A DNA stretch of 64,000 nt. Origin: Butyrivibrio sp. (GTDB lineage: Bacteria; Bacillota; Clostridia; Lachnospirales; Lachnospiraceae). The notes beneath the pieces were generated by a model, which saw nothing but the letters and a program-made list of their open reading frames with translations, was not told where the DNA came from and did no database searches. Shown piece after piece: positions 7,992 to 15,564 of the stretch (within the stretch, counting starts at the first letter, position 1; each line of letters opens with the position of its first letter). The position numbers and the translations under genes are program-made. The stretch spans positions 1-64,000 of the forward strand of contig SVGA01000013.1 in NCBI GenBank assembly GCA_015056575.1, read 5' to 3'.

Positions 7992-8456
7992 ATGTTAGCA
8001 CCCAGTATTTTTGAAGAAAACTTAATAGACGATCTTTTTGGATTCCCTTACATGAAGGAATTCGACGACATGGAACGTGGCATGGAGCGTAAGCTCTATG
8101 GCCGTAAGGCATCAAGGATGATGAAGACCGATATCCGTGAGAAGGATGACAACTACGAGGTTTCTATTGATCTTCCCGGCTTCAAGAAAGAAGAGATTAC
8201 AGTAGAGCTGGACAACGGATACATCACGATCAACGCCGCCAAGGGTCTTGACCGGGATGAGAACAACAAAAAGGGCAAACTCATCCGTCAGGAGAGATAT
8301 GCAGGTTCCATGACAAGAAGCTTCTACATCGGTGAGAATGTTGAAAAGGGCGACATTGAAGCCAACTACAGACACGGCGTTCTGACCCTGACAATTCCAA
8401 AAAAGGCTATGGAGAAGAAGATTCCCGAGAAGAACCTGATAGCTATCGAGGGATAA
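7992..8456 (+). CDS. Hsp20 family small heat-shock protein (copy 1)
   Basis: 154 residues. An N-terminal arm (MLAPSIFEENLIDDLFGFPY) precedes the alpha-crystallin domain (about 40-145), which has DIREKDDNYEVSIDLPGFKK and ends with the conserved GVLTLTIPK. Small heat-shock proteins form oligomers that hold unfolding proteins for refolding by Hsp70/ClpB. The ATG follows AAAGGAGGTAAG. A perfect CIRCE site sits 137 bases upstream, so control by HrcA is very likely, as opposed to the CtsR control usual for many Bacilli. It is nearly identical to the gene at 48978-49442, including part of the untranslated leader. Confidence 0.95.
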   Translation: MLAPSIFEENLIDDLFGFPYMKEFDDMERGMERKLYGRKASRMMKTDIREKDDNYEVSIDLPGFKKEEITVELDNGYITINAAKGLDRDENNKKGKLIRQERYAGSMTRSFYIGENVEKGDIEANYRHGVLTLTIPKKAMEKKIPEKNLIAIEG

Positions 8457-8511
8457 GCGGATACCCTTTATAAGAGAATGCGGCCGGCGGGATTTTCTCC
8501 CGCGATGCCAT

Positions 8512-8573
8512 AAAAATACCCTGCCACGGACCAAGGACTCAGCTGAGGCCAAAGGTTCATGGCAGGGTATTTC
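8512..8573. terminator. Bidirectional terminator between hsp20 and gpx
   Basis: AAATACCCTGCCA (8514-8526) pairs perfectly with TGGCAGGGTATTT (8560-8572); an inner part also pairs. T-rich tails occur on both sides, so it serves both the plus-strand hsp20 and the converging glutathione peroxidase gene. Confidence 0.85.
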
Positions 8574-8607
8574 ATTTCATTTTATGTGAAGGTGGAAACA
8601 AAATCTA

Positions 8608-9147
8608 TTACAGAAGTGCTTTGATGCAAGCCTCAACGTCAGCTACGTCAGCTGTGGGCTCGAATCTTGCAACAACATTGCCGTCACGGTCAATTATGAA
8701 CTTGGTGAAGTTCCACTTGATGTCGGGCTTCTTGTCCCAATCGGAATCCGCCTCTGCAAACATCTTCTCAAGAAGGGCCTTGAACTCGTGCTCCTGGAAG
8801 CCCTCGAATCCCTTCTGGGACTTAAGGTATGTATAAAGAGGAAGCTCGTTCTCGCCATTTACATCGGCCTTGGCCATCTGAGGAAATGTGGTGTTGTAAT
8901 GGAGTGTGCAGAACTCATGGATCTCTTCATCTGTTCCGGGAGCCTGTGCTCCAAACTGGTTGCAGGGGATGTCCACTATCTCAAGCCCCCGGTCGTGGTA
9001 CTGAGTGTACATCTGCTCAATAGGTGCGTACTGAGGTGTGAAGCCGCAGCCTGTCGCAGTGTTTACCACCATGATAACCTTGCCCTTGTAGTCGGCAAGA
9101 TTAAGTTCTTCGCCATTTCCTGTTTTCAGTGTGTAATCGTAAATCAT
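8608..9147 (-). CDS. Glutathione peroxidase family protein
   Basis: 179 residues. VVNTATGCGFTPQY places the peroxidatic Cys at residue 34 (Cys, not selenocysteine); CNQFGAQ and KWNFTKFIID supply the other catalytic motif residues (Gln, Trp, Asn). Bacterial homologues reduce peroxides with thioredoxin rather than glutathione. The ATG at 9147 is chosen because AAGGAGG lies eight bases before it; the longer frame from 9168 would contain that site within its coding part. It converges with hsp20 at a shared terminator and follows a flavodoxin, consistent with an oxidative-stress cluster. Confidence 0.95.
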   Translation of the reverse strand: MIYDYTLKTGNGEELNLADYKGKVIMVVNTATGCGFTPQYAPIEQMYTQYHDRGLEIVDIPCNQFGAQAPGTDEEIHEFCTLHYNTTFPQMAKADVNGENELPLYTYLKSQKGFEGFQEHEFKALLEKMFAEADSDWDKKPDIKWNFTKFIIDRDGNVVARFEPTADVADVEACIKALL

Positions 9148-9194
9148 TGATTTGTCCTCCTTAGACATATCTCATATTGTTCCTGTCAATTGAA

Positions 9195-9291
9195 CTTCTT
9201 TTTGGGTGCGGCCTTATGCTCAAATGAAACTTTCATGGGTGCGGCCCGCGATCAGTTAGACCTTTTAGTGATGATGCGGCCCGCGATCAGA
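9195..9291. repeat. Duplicated 3' end of the flavodoxin gene
   Basis: TGCGGCCCGCGATCAG is found at 9240-9255 and again at 9275-9290, where it covers the flavodoxin stop codon (9287-9289). A third, decayed copy (TTTGGGTGCGGCCTTATG) lies near 9200 and is accompanied by a copy of the last codons of the gene (AACTTCTTTTTG). These look like successive duplications of the gene end. Confidence 0.6.
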
Positions 9292-9679
9292 TGAACTTCT
9301 TCGCAAACTTCAATGTCTCGTCCTTGCAGCTGTCAACTGCCTTGCTTTTGAAGTACAGTGTCTGGCTTTCTACAGAAATACCCTTGTCTGAAAGAGACTT
9401 CTTGATAACGTCCAGTGCATGTTTGGAAAGCCATGAAGTTGAGAACACTACTGCCTTTCCAACCTTGTCTGCAGACAAAGTATCCAGATACTTCTTGAGA
9501 TTTTCATCTATTCCATAAGCGTATAGCGCGCCGCCTATGAAAAGAACATCTGCCTTTTCAGTCAAAGCTGCGTCTTTAGAATCAACTGAAACCGCGTTAA
9601 CTCCGGCAGCCTCTGCAATGTACTCTGCCACTTTCTTAGTGTTTCCCGATCTTGAATAGTATCTGACTGCTATGCTCAT
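9287..9679 (-). CDS. Flavodoxin
   Basis: 130 residues, a short-chain flavodoxin. The phosphate-binding loop is YYSRSGNTKKVAEYIAE at the N-terminus, ADVLFIGGALYAYGID forms the loop around the FMN ring, and FSTSWLSKHALD follows. It carries single electrons between redox enzymes in the cytoplasm. The ATG at 9679 has AGGAG eight bases upstream; an earlier ATG ten codons back has none. The gene end is overlapped by a short repeat (see the adjacent entry). Confidence 0.85.
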   Translation of the reverse strand: MSIAVRYYSRSGNTKKVAEYIAEAAGVNAVSVDSKDAALTEKADVLFIGGALYAYGIDENLKKYLDTLSADKVGKAVVFSTSWLSKHALDVIKKSLSDKGISVESQTLYFKSKAVDSCKDETLKFAKKFI

Positions 9680-9915
9680 GATTTTCTCCTTTGCTGTGTT
9701 TGGGTGCATTTTTCAATTATTTTTTTGCATTCTTTATTACGTTTTAGCTTATTAAATTGTGTACAATCTAATTATACATACTTTTCCTGTATTTGCAAGT
9801 ATATTTTTAGCATATGCTAACATCTCACTTCAAAGCTATTTTTCCGGATAACAGCTAACTCCTCTACTCAAACCGGCACCTGATCACAGCCGGCATTCCT
9901 GCCGAGTCCATCCCT

Positions 9916-10746
9916 TCATTCAAACCAGCTCTTTACTGTGGCAATCTCCTGAATATACCCCTCGTCATCGTTGGGGGTCTCCAGGATAAATGGAAGTCCC
10001 TCAAAAACAGGATGCGTAGCGAAGCGCTTCATGGCCTCCATGCCGATGCCCCCCTGCCCCAGCTTCTCGTGGCGGTCCTTGGCGGCTCCGCAGGGATTTT
10101 TGCTGTCGTTGAAGTGCACAGCCCTAAGCCTCTCAAGGCCGAGGATCCTGTCAAACTCATCAAGAACTCCGTCCAGGTCATTTACAATATCATAGCCGGA
10201 ATCCCAAGTGTGGCAGGTATCAAAGCACACCCCGAGTTTCTCATTAAGCTCCACCCTGTCAATGATGGCCCGAATCTCCTCAAAATTCCTGCCGACTTCC
10301 GAGCCCTTACCTGCCATGGTCTCAAGCAGCACCGTGGTTTTCATTTCAGGGAAAAGAGCCTTATTCAGCCCTTTGGCAATCTGCTCAATCCCGGTCTCCA
10401 CTCCCTGCCCGGTGTGTGAACCCGGATGGAAATTGTAGTACTGTCCCGGTAGATATTCCATCTTGGCTAGGTCTTTTTCCAGCATATCAAGGCCGTTGGC
10501 CCGTGTCTCAGGATTAGCGGAGCATAGGTTCATGGTGTAGCTTCCGTGGGCAACCAGCTTCCCAAATTTATTCTCCTCAATAACCTTCTGCAGCGCCTGA
10601 ACATCCTCAGGTACAATGTCCTTGGACTTGCCGCCCCTGGGATTTCTTGTGAACCAGGCGAAAGTGCTTCCGCCAAAGTCCACCATCTGATGGCCCATGG
10701 CCTCGTATCCGTTTGTAACTGTCAGGTGACAACCGATGTAAATCAT
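9916..10746 (-). CDS. nfo: Endonuclease IV (AP endonuclease)
   Basis: 276 residues, the usual length. It cleaves DNA at abasic sites and removes 3' blocking groups in base-excision repair, using three zinc ions. The metal-binding residues are visible in order: HGSYTMNL, NFHPGSH, LLETMAGKGSE, CFDTCHTWDSGYD, HFNDSKNPCGAAKDRH and ILETP. A GAGGAG site precedes the ATG. It is the last gene of a likely three-gene transcript behind a membrane protein (28-base gap) and a thioesterase. Confidence 0.95.
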   Translation of the reverse strand: MIYIGCHLTVTNGYEAMGHQMVDFGGSTFAWFTRNPRGGKSKDIVPEDVQALQKVIEENKFGKLVAHGSYTMNLCSANPETRANGLDMLEKDLAKMEYLPGQYYNFHPGSHTGQGVETGIEQIAKGLNKALFPEMKTTVLLETMAGKGSEVGRNFEEIRAIIDRVELNEKLGVCFDTCHTWDSGYDIVNDLDGVLDEFDRILGLERLRAVHFNDSKNPCGAAKDRHEKLGQGGIGMEAMKRFATHPVFEGLPFILETPNDDEGYIQEIATVKSWFE

Positions 10747-10774
10747 GAAATCCGCTCCTCTTTCGATGCCCCCG

Positions 10775-11419
10775 TCAGGCGTTATTTTTCTGCGCTTTCA
10801 GGAAAGCAACGATCATCAGGATATAGCAGATTGTCTTGGGAAGCATCAGCATTCCCAGCATCGGCACGATCCCTGCTCCCACAGCAACGGGAATATAGAA
10901 AGCAAAGGACAAAAGAATGTAGAGCCAAAGCAGCCTGAAGGTTCTGTCGTCAGCTCTTTTTACAAAATAGAGATAGCAGATGATGGCGCCCAGGATCACA
11001 AAGGGAACATTCCTTATGATGCCCCAGGTCATGTCGCTGCTGTTCTCAAACCACCCGTTCTGCGGGAAAAGACACAGCACTACCCGGATCACAGCAAGAC
11101 ACCAGATAGCAATCGTCAGGTTCCTGCTGCCGCTCTGCCTGTAATATCCCTGCCAGACATAGTAAAGAAGCACATAGAAAACCGTCATGGTGATGGAGGT
11201 GACGAGCTTTCCAACACCCAGAGGCGCAGTCATGTCAAGGTCTGTAAAGTAGTTCAAAACCCTGGGCACCAGGTGAAAAGCGTCGCCGCAGCCCAGCACC
11301 AGAGCAGCGATGCCCATGAGTTTCTGCGTCGGGTTTTTGGCCCGGCTAAGGATGATGCAGCCGCTGATGATGGCAAACAAAAGATAAAGTATGTCGAATG
11401 ATGACTCTCCGTATTTCAT
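10775..11419 (-). CDS. Seven-helix membrane protein, unknown
   Basis: 214 residues with about seven hydrophobic segments (for example ILYLLFAIISGCIILS, TVFYVLLYYVWQGYY, FVILGAIICYLYFV). The motif GCGDAFHLVPRVLNY in the second/third helix is distinctive: a His and Asp facing the membrane. The frame stays open 32 codons upstream, overlapping the thioesterase gene, but AGGAAAGGA precedes the ATG at 11419. It is sandwiched between a thioesterase and nfo. I do not know its function. Confidence 0.75.
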   Translation of the reverse strand: MKYGESSFDILYLLFAIISGCIILSRAKNPTQKLMGIAALVLGCGDAFHLVPRVLNYFTDLDMTAPLGVGKLVTSITMTVFYVLLYYVWQGYYRQSGSRNLTIAIWCLAVIRVVLCLFPQNGWFENSSDMTWGIIRNVPFVILGAIICYLYFVKRADDRTFRLLWLYILLSFAFYIPVAVGAGIVPMLGMLMLPKTICYILMIVAFLKAQKNNA

Positions 11420-11471
11420 ATGTGTGTCCTTTCCTGTGTGATGCGCAACCCGCGCCGGCCATTGCCTCCTC

Positions 11472-11924
11472 TTAGAACATCCTGCTGTCGCCCAGCACCG
11501 GCACCTTGCTGGCAAAGAATGAAAATTCTCCGCTGTCCAGAAGGTTTCCTTCGTCGTCCGTAACTCTTATGTCAAACACCAGGATGTGCTTGCCGGTTTT
11601 GAGCTTCATGCACTCGCAGTAGATGTACTCCGTGTTCACTGCGGGCAAAAGAAAATTCAGATTCGCCGAAACGGTTGTGACATAATATCCGCTCATGCTG
11701 CCGGTGGCGCCGGCCATGGCGTCTACGATGGACAGAAGCGCACCGCCGTGGATGCTTCCGTAGGAATTGTGCAGCCTCTTGTCGCACTTGATCCTGGATT
11801 TGCTGTAGGTGGGGCTCAGCTCCAGAATCTCGAATCCGATGAATTTGTTAAACTCGTTTGCATACAGCTCAGCGATCATCTTCTCCCTGATCGCATTTTC
11901 TTTCTCATTGCGTGCCTTTCGCAT
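11472..11924 (-). CDS. PaaI-type hotdog thioesterase
   Basis: 150 residues. After a 30-residue helical N-terminus, the hotdog fold shows LHNSYGSIHGGALLSIVDAM, in which H-G-G-A plus the following Asp is the PaaI-family active-site signature, then the strand TTVSANLNFLLP. Such enzymes hydrolyse acyl-CoA thioesters; the acyl group cannot be told from sequence. It is the first gene of a transcript with the membrane protein and nfo. Confidence 0.85.
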   Translation of the reverse strand: MRKARNEKENAIREKMIAELYANEFNKFIGFEILELSPTYSKSRIKCDKRLHNSYGSIHGGALLSIVDAMAGATGSMSGYYVTTVSANLNFLLPAVNTEYIYCECMKLKTGKHILVFDIRVTDDEGNLLDSGEFSFFASKVPVLGDSRMF

Positions 11925-12044
11925 AATTACGCAGTTCTCCTTAAATATTCGTATATTTTCAGCCGGGATCTCTTTTCCCGGACTTCTTAATTGCCCGCCG
12001 GGGCTACATTACTCCGCTTTAAGCCCGCGTGCCGCTGGGCCGCA

Positions 12045-13358
12045 TTACTCCGGCACATATCCGTAGAAGAACATGTACCCTGCCCGGTAAAAGAAATTGT
12101 CGCCCATGAATTCACGCTTCATGGAATCATAATTCTCTGTGAGCCAGTCCTGGGCGTCCTTGTAGGCTTTGTTGTCCGGGTCCTCCTTGACCAGCGCGGT
12201 GTACTCACGTGGAACGTAGGAGAACAGTGCCTCAAACAGAGTGCCCCTCTCTTTCCTTGTAAGTCCCACCGTGGAAATGCTGGAATCCACAAGGACGATG
12301 TCCTCAAGATATGCGTCCAGCATCTGGGCGTAGACCTTCCTTCCGGCATAGAAGTCACCGGAATATTTATCGTAGTTGATGAGCTCAAGGATGTGCTCGA
12401 ATCTGCCGTCCTCATCGGGATAAGCCAGGGCGCAGTCGTGGTCGAACTCCCTTATATACACGATCCCGCCGGGGTTCATCCTGTCCACTACCTGCCGCAG
12501 CTTCCTGGAAGGATCGCTGGAATCCCTGAGGATCAGGGTAAGATCCACAAAATCAAATCCGCGGATCTCATTGTCGGACATGATCTGGTCCATCTCATCC
12601 TCGAAATTGCTGTGCTCCATATTGCCAACGTAGAAGCGGTTTGCGCCGTCGTTGCCGTACTTCTCGTTGGCCTCCTCGCACTCCTTCTCGGTGTTCACAA
12701 GGCTGAAAACATGAGCAAACTCAGGCCTGTTGTACTTCTTCATGTAGGTGTCCGCGTCATAGACTGCAGGCGCAAAAAGCGTAAGGTTTTCTTTGCCCTC
12801 AAGGAGCTTGTCCCAGATCTCTTTTTCCGTCTTCTTAACAGACTCATAATCGTGGGAGATGCGCTTCCTCTCTTCGGGAGACATTCCTTCCGCGTAAAAG
12901 AAATTTGAAACATTCCTCTTCTTGCGAACCCGCAGGGCTTTGCCGTTCTCATCCCTTAAGAGCTTTACGATATCGTTAATGGCAGCATTGAACTGCATGG
13001 GGTTGTAGTAAACTCCCTGATAATCCAATGCCTTTTTTACATTCACCGGAAGGTCCGCGGGGCTCTCGTATTCCGGACTGAACACGGGAATAATGTTCTT
13101 CCCGAATTTGACCGCGTGCTCGATCTCCCTGCGCACCCAGTCGCCCTCATTCCTGCAGCGGTCCAACGCTCCGGAAGACAGTATCAGAACGAAGTTGTCG
13201 GACCTCTCTATATTGTTGAGGATCTGGGTGGGGAACTCCCCGCTTCCTATAGAATCGTTGTCAAAAAAGGTTGTGTAGCCCTTTTTGTTCAGCGCCATTT
13301 TCAGAGACCTTGTGAGCTCCAGGCCGCCGTCCCGTCGATAACTGAAGAAAATATCCAC
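12045..13358 (-). CDS. TIR domain protein with C-terminal methyltransferase-like domain
   Basis: 437 residues. Residues 1-135 are a TIR domain: DIFFSYRRDGG, a BB-loop region FFDNDSIGSGEF, and WVRRE with W74 and E78 in the WxxxE arrangement of the NAD-cleaving TIR active site. Residues 165-437 resemble a class I methyltransferase: the order beta strand, ANEKYGNDGANRFYVGN, GFDFVDLTLILRD, LRQVVDRMNPGGIVYIREFD fits motifs II-V, but the Gly-rich SAM loop (motif I) is replaced by TLFAPAVYDADT, so SAM binding is doubtful. The start is GTG, eight bases after AGGAGG, abutting the stop of the GNAT-like gene. TIR effectors act in defence or signalling by NAD consumption; this fusion is not one I know. 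Confidence 0.85.
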   Translation of the reverse strand: MDIFFSYRRDGGLELTRSLKMALNKKGYTTFFDNDSIGSGEFPTQILNNIERSDNFVLILSSGALDRCRNEGDWVRREIEHAVKFGKNIIPVFSPEYESPADLPVNVKKALDYQGVYYNPMQFNAAINDIVKLLRDENGKALRVRKKRNVSNFFYAEGMSPEERKRISHDYESVKKTEKEIWDKLLEGKENLTLFAPAVYDADTYMKKYNRPEFAHVFSLVNTEKECEEANEKYGNDGANRFYVGNMEHSNFEDEMDQIMSDNEIRGFDFVDLTLILRDSSDPSRKLRQVVDRMNPGGIVYIREFDHDCALAYPDEDGRFEHILELINYDKYSGDFYAGRKVYAQMLDAYLEDIVLVDSSISTVGLTRKERGTLFEALFSYVPREYTALVKEDPDNKAYKDAQDWLTENYDSMKREFMGDNFFYRAGYMFFYGYVPE

Positions 13359-14000
13359 TTATAATACCTCCTTATCAACGTAGGCCTCAGCCTCGAAATA
13401 GTCTTCAAAAACCTTTATCTCAATCTCCTCATCCTCAGTCCTTGGGCGATACATGAAGACATGATGAGGATGGCCGTAGTTCCGGACGAAATTCTCAATG
13501 AATTCCTCGCCGTAGTACTCGGTCATGATCTCCTTGTCGTCCACCGTGCGGGCGATGATCTTAAAGCCAAGGGCATGGCTGTAGGCATTGACCAGGTCCT
13601 CGTTTTCATCGTTCACGATGCACACCAGCTTGGTCACCCTCTGCAAAAGAGGCACCACCATCCCAAGGAACCCCTTCCAGGGCTCATTGGAGTACAAAGA
13701 CACCAGCCAGTTGCTCTGGGTTATGGAGAAGCCTGCAAGTCCGTCCTCGGTCAAAAAACATTCATCATCCCCGTAACTGTTCTCCTCCGGGGGCGCAGTA
13801 TAGTCACCGCGGAAAAGATATTTCCTGTTAAAGGCAAAGGCTCTGTTAAAAATCTCGCTGCTGACTCTAAGAAGCGCAACACTCTCGCCTTCTTCAGGAT
13901 GAAGCATCTGAACAAAGTCTCCCTTTACAAATGACTTAAGCTCTTCTTTTGCCTCATCGGGCATTTCCTTATATTCATGCCAGTAATCCATATCAGCCAT
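13359..14000 (-). CDS. GNAT-like protein operonic with the TIR protein
   Basis: 213 residues. The C-terminal half, from RVTKLVCIVNDENEDLVNAY to the segment SHALGFKIIART, looks like the end of an acetyltransferase (GNAT) fold: a strand, N-x-x-L-x-x-A-Y-x-x-x-G-F-K, then a final strand. The N-terminal half is acidic and carries FAFNRKYLFRGDYTAPPEEN. The acetyl-CoA loop (Q/R-x-x-G-x-G/A) is not evident, so this may be a sensor or a divergent enzyme. The ATG at 14000 has GGAGGG upstream. Its stop codon touches the GTG start of the TIR gene, so both are made together. Fold call tentative. Confidence 0.5.
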   Translation of the reverse strand: MADMDYWHEYKEMPDEAKEELKSFVKGDFVQMLHPEEGESVALLRVSSEIFNRAFAFNRKYLFRGDYTAPPEENSYGDDECFLTEDGLAGFSITQSNWLVSLYSNEPWKGFLGMVVPLLQRVTKLVCIVNDENEDLVNAYSHALGFKIIARTVDDKEIMTEYYGEEFIENFVRNYGHPHHVFMYRPRTEDEEIEIKVFEDYFEAEAYVDKEVL

Positions 14001-14081
14001 GGTTCCCTCCTTATATAGGTCACCCAAAAACATTTCGACGACTCATTTTATTATACCGCAAGAAAGGATTTCTTATTATAT

Positions 14082-14138
14082 AAAAAATCCCCCTAAAGGA
14101 GACTTTGGATATTTCCATTGTCTACCTTAGGGGAATCT
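14082..14138 (-). terminator. Terminator of the rhodanese/PP-loop gene
   Basis: On the minus strand GATTCCCCTAAGG pairs with CCTTTAGGGGGAT-type sequence across a loop of about 30 bases, then TTTTTTAT follows. It lies just after the stop of the gene at 14150. Confidence 0.7.
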
Positions 14139-14149
14139 TATCACTTTCA

Positions 14150-15301
14150 TCAGTTCTCATAATCATCCAAAAAATGATGCCGCACGCCGTCTTTCTTGTA
14201 GCAGATAACGGTGTCCAGGTTTACATTCTCAACGCTGGCAAAGATATTGGCCTCCACATAGGGATTGGTCTCCTTAAGCTTCGCGATGAGTTTCTTGGTC
14301 TCCAGCCTTTTGGAAGAAGTAGTGCCGTCTTCGTGGCAGGTGGAGCAGGTCTCGGTGAAGTGGCAGGCGCACTGCAAAAAATGTAGGTCGTTATAATCGC
14401 GCCACGCGCAGATGTCGCTCTCCCGGACAAAGTACAGTGGCCTTATCAGCTCCATGCCCTCGAAGTTGGTGCTGTGAAGCTTGGGCATCATGGTCTGGAT
14501 CTGCGCTCCGTGGAGCATTCCCATGAGGATGGTCTCGATAACATCGTCGTAGTGATGACCCAGGGCGATCTTGTTACAGCCAAGCTCTTTGGCTCTGCTG
14601 TATAGGTAGCCTCGTCTCATCCTTGCGCACAGATAGCAGGGATTCTTCTCAATGGTATCCACCGCATCAAAAATCTCGCTCTCAAATATGGTAACGGGAA
14701 TTCCCAGCGCCTTGGCGTTGCTCTCTATAAGGGCCCTGTTCTCCTTGTTGTAGCCGGGGTCCATCACCAGGAAGGTCAGCTCAAAATTGCACTGCCTGTG
14801 CTTTTGGATCTCCTGGAAAAGCTTGGCCATCAGCATAGAATCTTTTCCCCCGGAGATGCAGACCGCAATGTGGTCCCCCTCCTCGATAAGGTGATACATC
14901 TTGCAGGCCTTTGCAAAGGGTGAAAAGAGCTGTTTATGGAATTTTTTCCTTATGCTGAGCTCGGCCTTTTCCCGCCTTTCCTCCAGGTCTCCAAACTCGG
15001 AAACCTTGGCACACACATATCCTGTGTAACCGCCCGAAAGACTGTAATGCTCCCTATCTTCAAGGAAAGCGATATCCCCGAAATCTCTGGTCTTTCTGCC
15101 GTAGTCGCAGTAGAAAACCAGGATCTTATCCTGAGGCAGAGCCGCTATATCTTTTTCCACCTCTTCATATTCCCGGTCAAAAGAAACAGCTACTGCCCCG
15201 GGCATCATGCCGTAATTCCTGGCGGCTTCGTCCCTTATATCAACGAGAAGATAGCTGTCTTTCTGTAATTGTTCAAGTTCCTGTAAAGTTATTTCTTTCA
15301 T
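14150..15301 (-). CDS. Rhodanese-PP-loop (TtcA-like) tRNA thiolation-type protein
   Basis: 383 residues in two parts. Residues 1-105 are a rhodanese domain with the active Cys in LVFYCDYGRKTRDF. Residues 120-383 are a PP-loop ATPase: AVCISGGKDSMLMAKLF binds ATP, ALGHHYDDVIET and the CYLCARMRRGYLY motif are those of TtcA, which makes 2-thiocytidine in tRNA with an iron-sulfur cluster. More cysteines (CACHFTETCSTCHEDG) lie near the end. In TtcA itself sulfur comes from a separate donor; here the rhodanese domain probably delivers it. The ATG at 15301 is used; a TTG lies two codons earlier. No strong ribosome site is seen. Confidence 0.85.
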   Translation of the reverse strand: MKEITLQELEQLQKDSYLLVDIRDEAARNYGMMPGAVAVSFDREYEEVEKDIAALPQDKILVFYCDYGRKTRDFGDIAFLEDREHYSLSGGYTGYVCAKVSEFGDLEERREKAELSIRKKFHKQLFSPFAKACKMYHLIEEGDHIAVCISGGKDSMLMAKLFQEIQKHRQCNFELTFLVMDPGYNKENRALIESNAKALGIPVTIFESEIFDAVDTIEKNPCYLCARMRRGYLYSRAKELGCNKIALGHHYDDVIETILMGMLHGAQIQTMMPKLHSTNFEGMELIRPLYFVRESDICAWRDYNDLHFLQCACHFTETCSTCHEDGTTSSKRLETKKLIAKLKETNPYVEANIFASVENVNLDTVICYKKDGVRHHFLDDYEN

Positions 15302-15420
15302 TCTCAATATTTCCCATTAACATGGTTTCCTGCAAACTGTAAACGCATCATCCCACATCAAATATGTGAGGATGACATCTTATATCATTCTACACTATGC
15401 GTCAATGGGGCCAATAAAAA

Positions 15421-15525
15421 TCAGCTAACCTTGCTTCTTGGGATCACGTAAGGGTCGCCTGTTGCAGGGTCTGTGATGATGTCGCTCTCCATGCCGTAGA
15501 CCTCCATCATAGGATATGGAAAGTA
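15421..15525 (-). pseudogene. C-terminal gene fragment, unidentified
   Basis: An open stretch reads MEVYGMESDIITDPATGDPY then VIPRSKVS and a stop at 15421. A second piece in another frame (NDVLAASTPTVLS) lies just upstream, so the fragment is frameshifted. There is no start codon with a ribosome site. The family is not recognised. Confidence 0.35.
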
Positions 15526-15564
15526 CTGTAGGTGTGCTTGCTGCCGCAAGGACATCGTTTGGAA

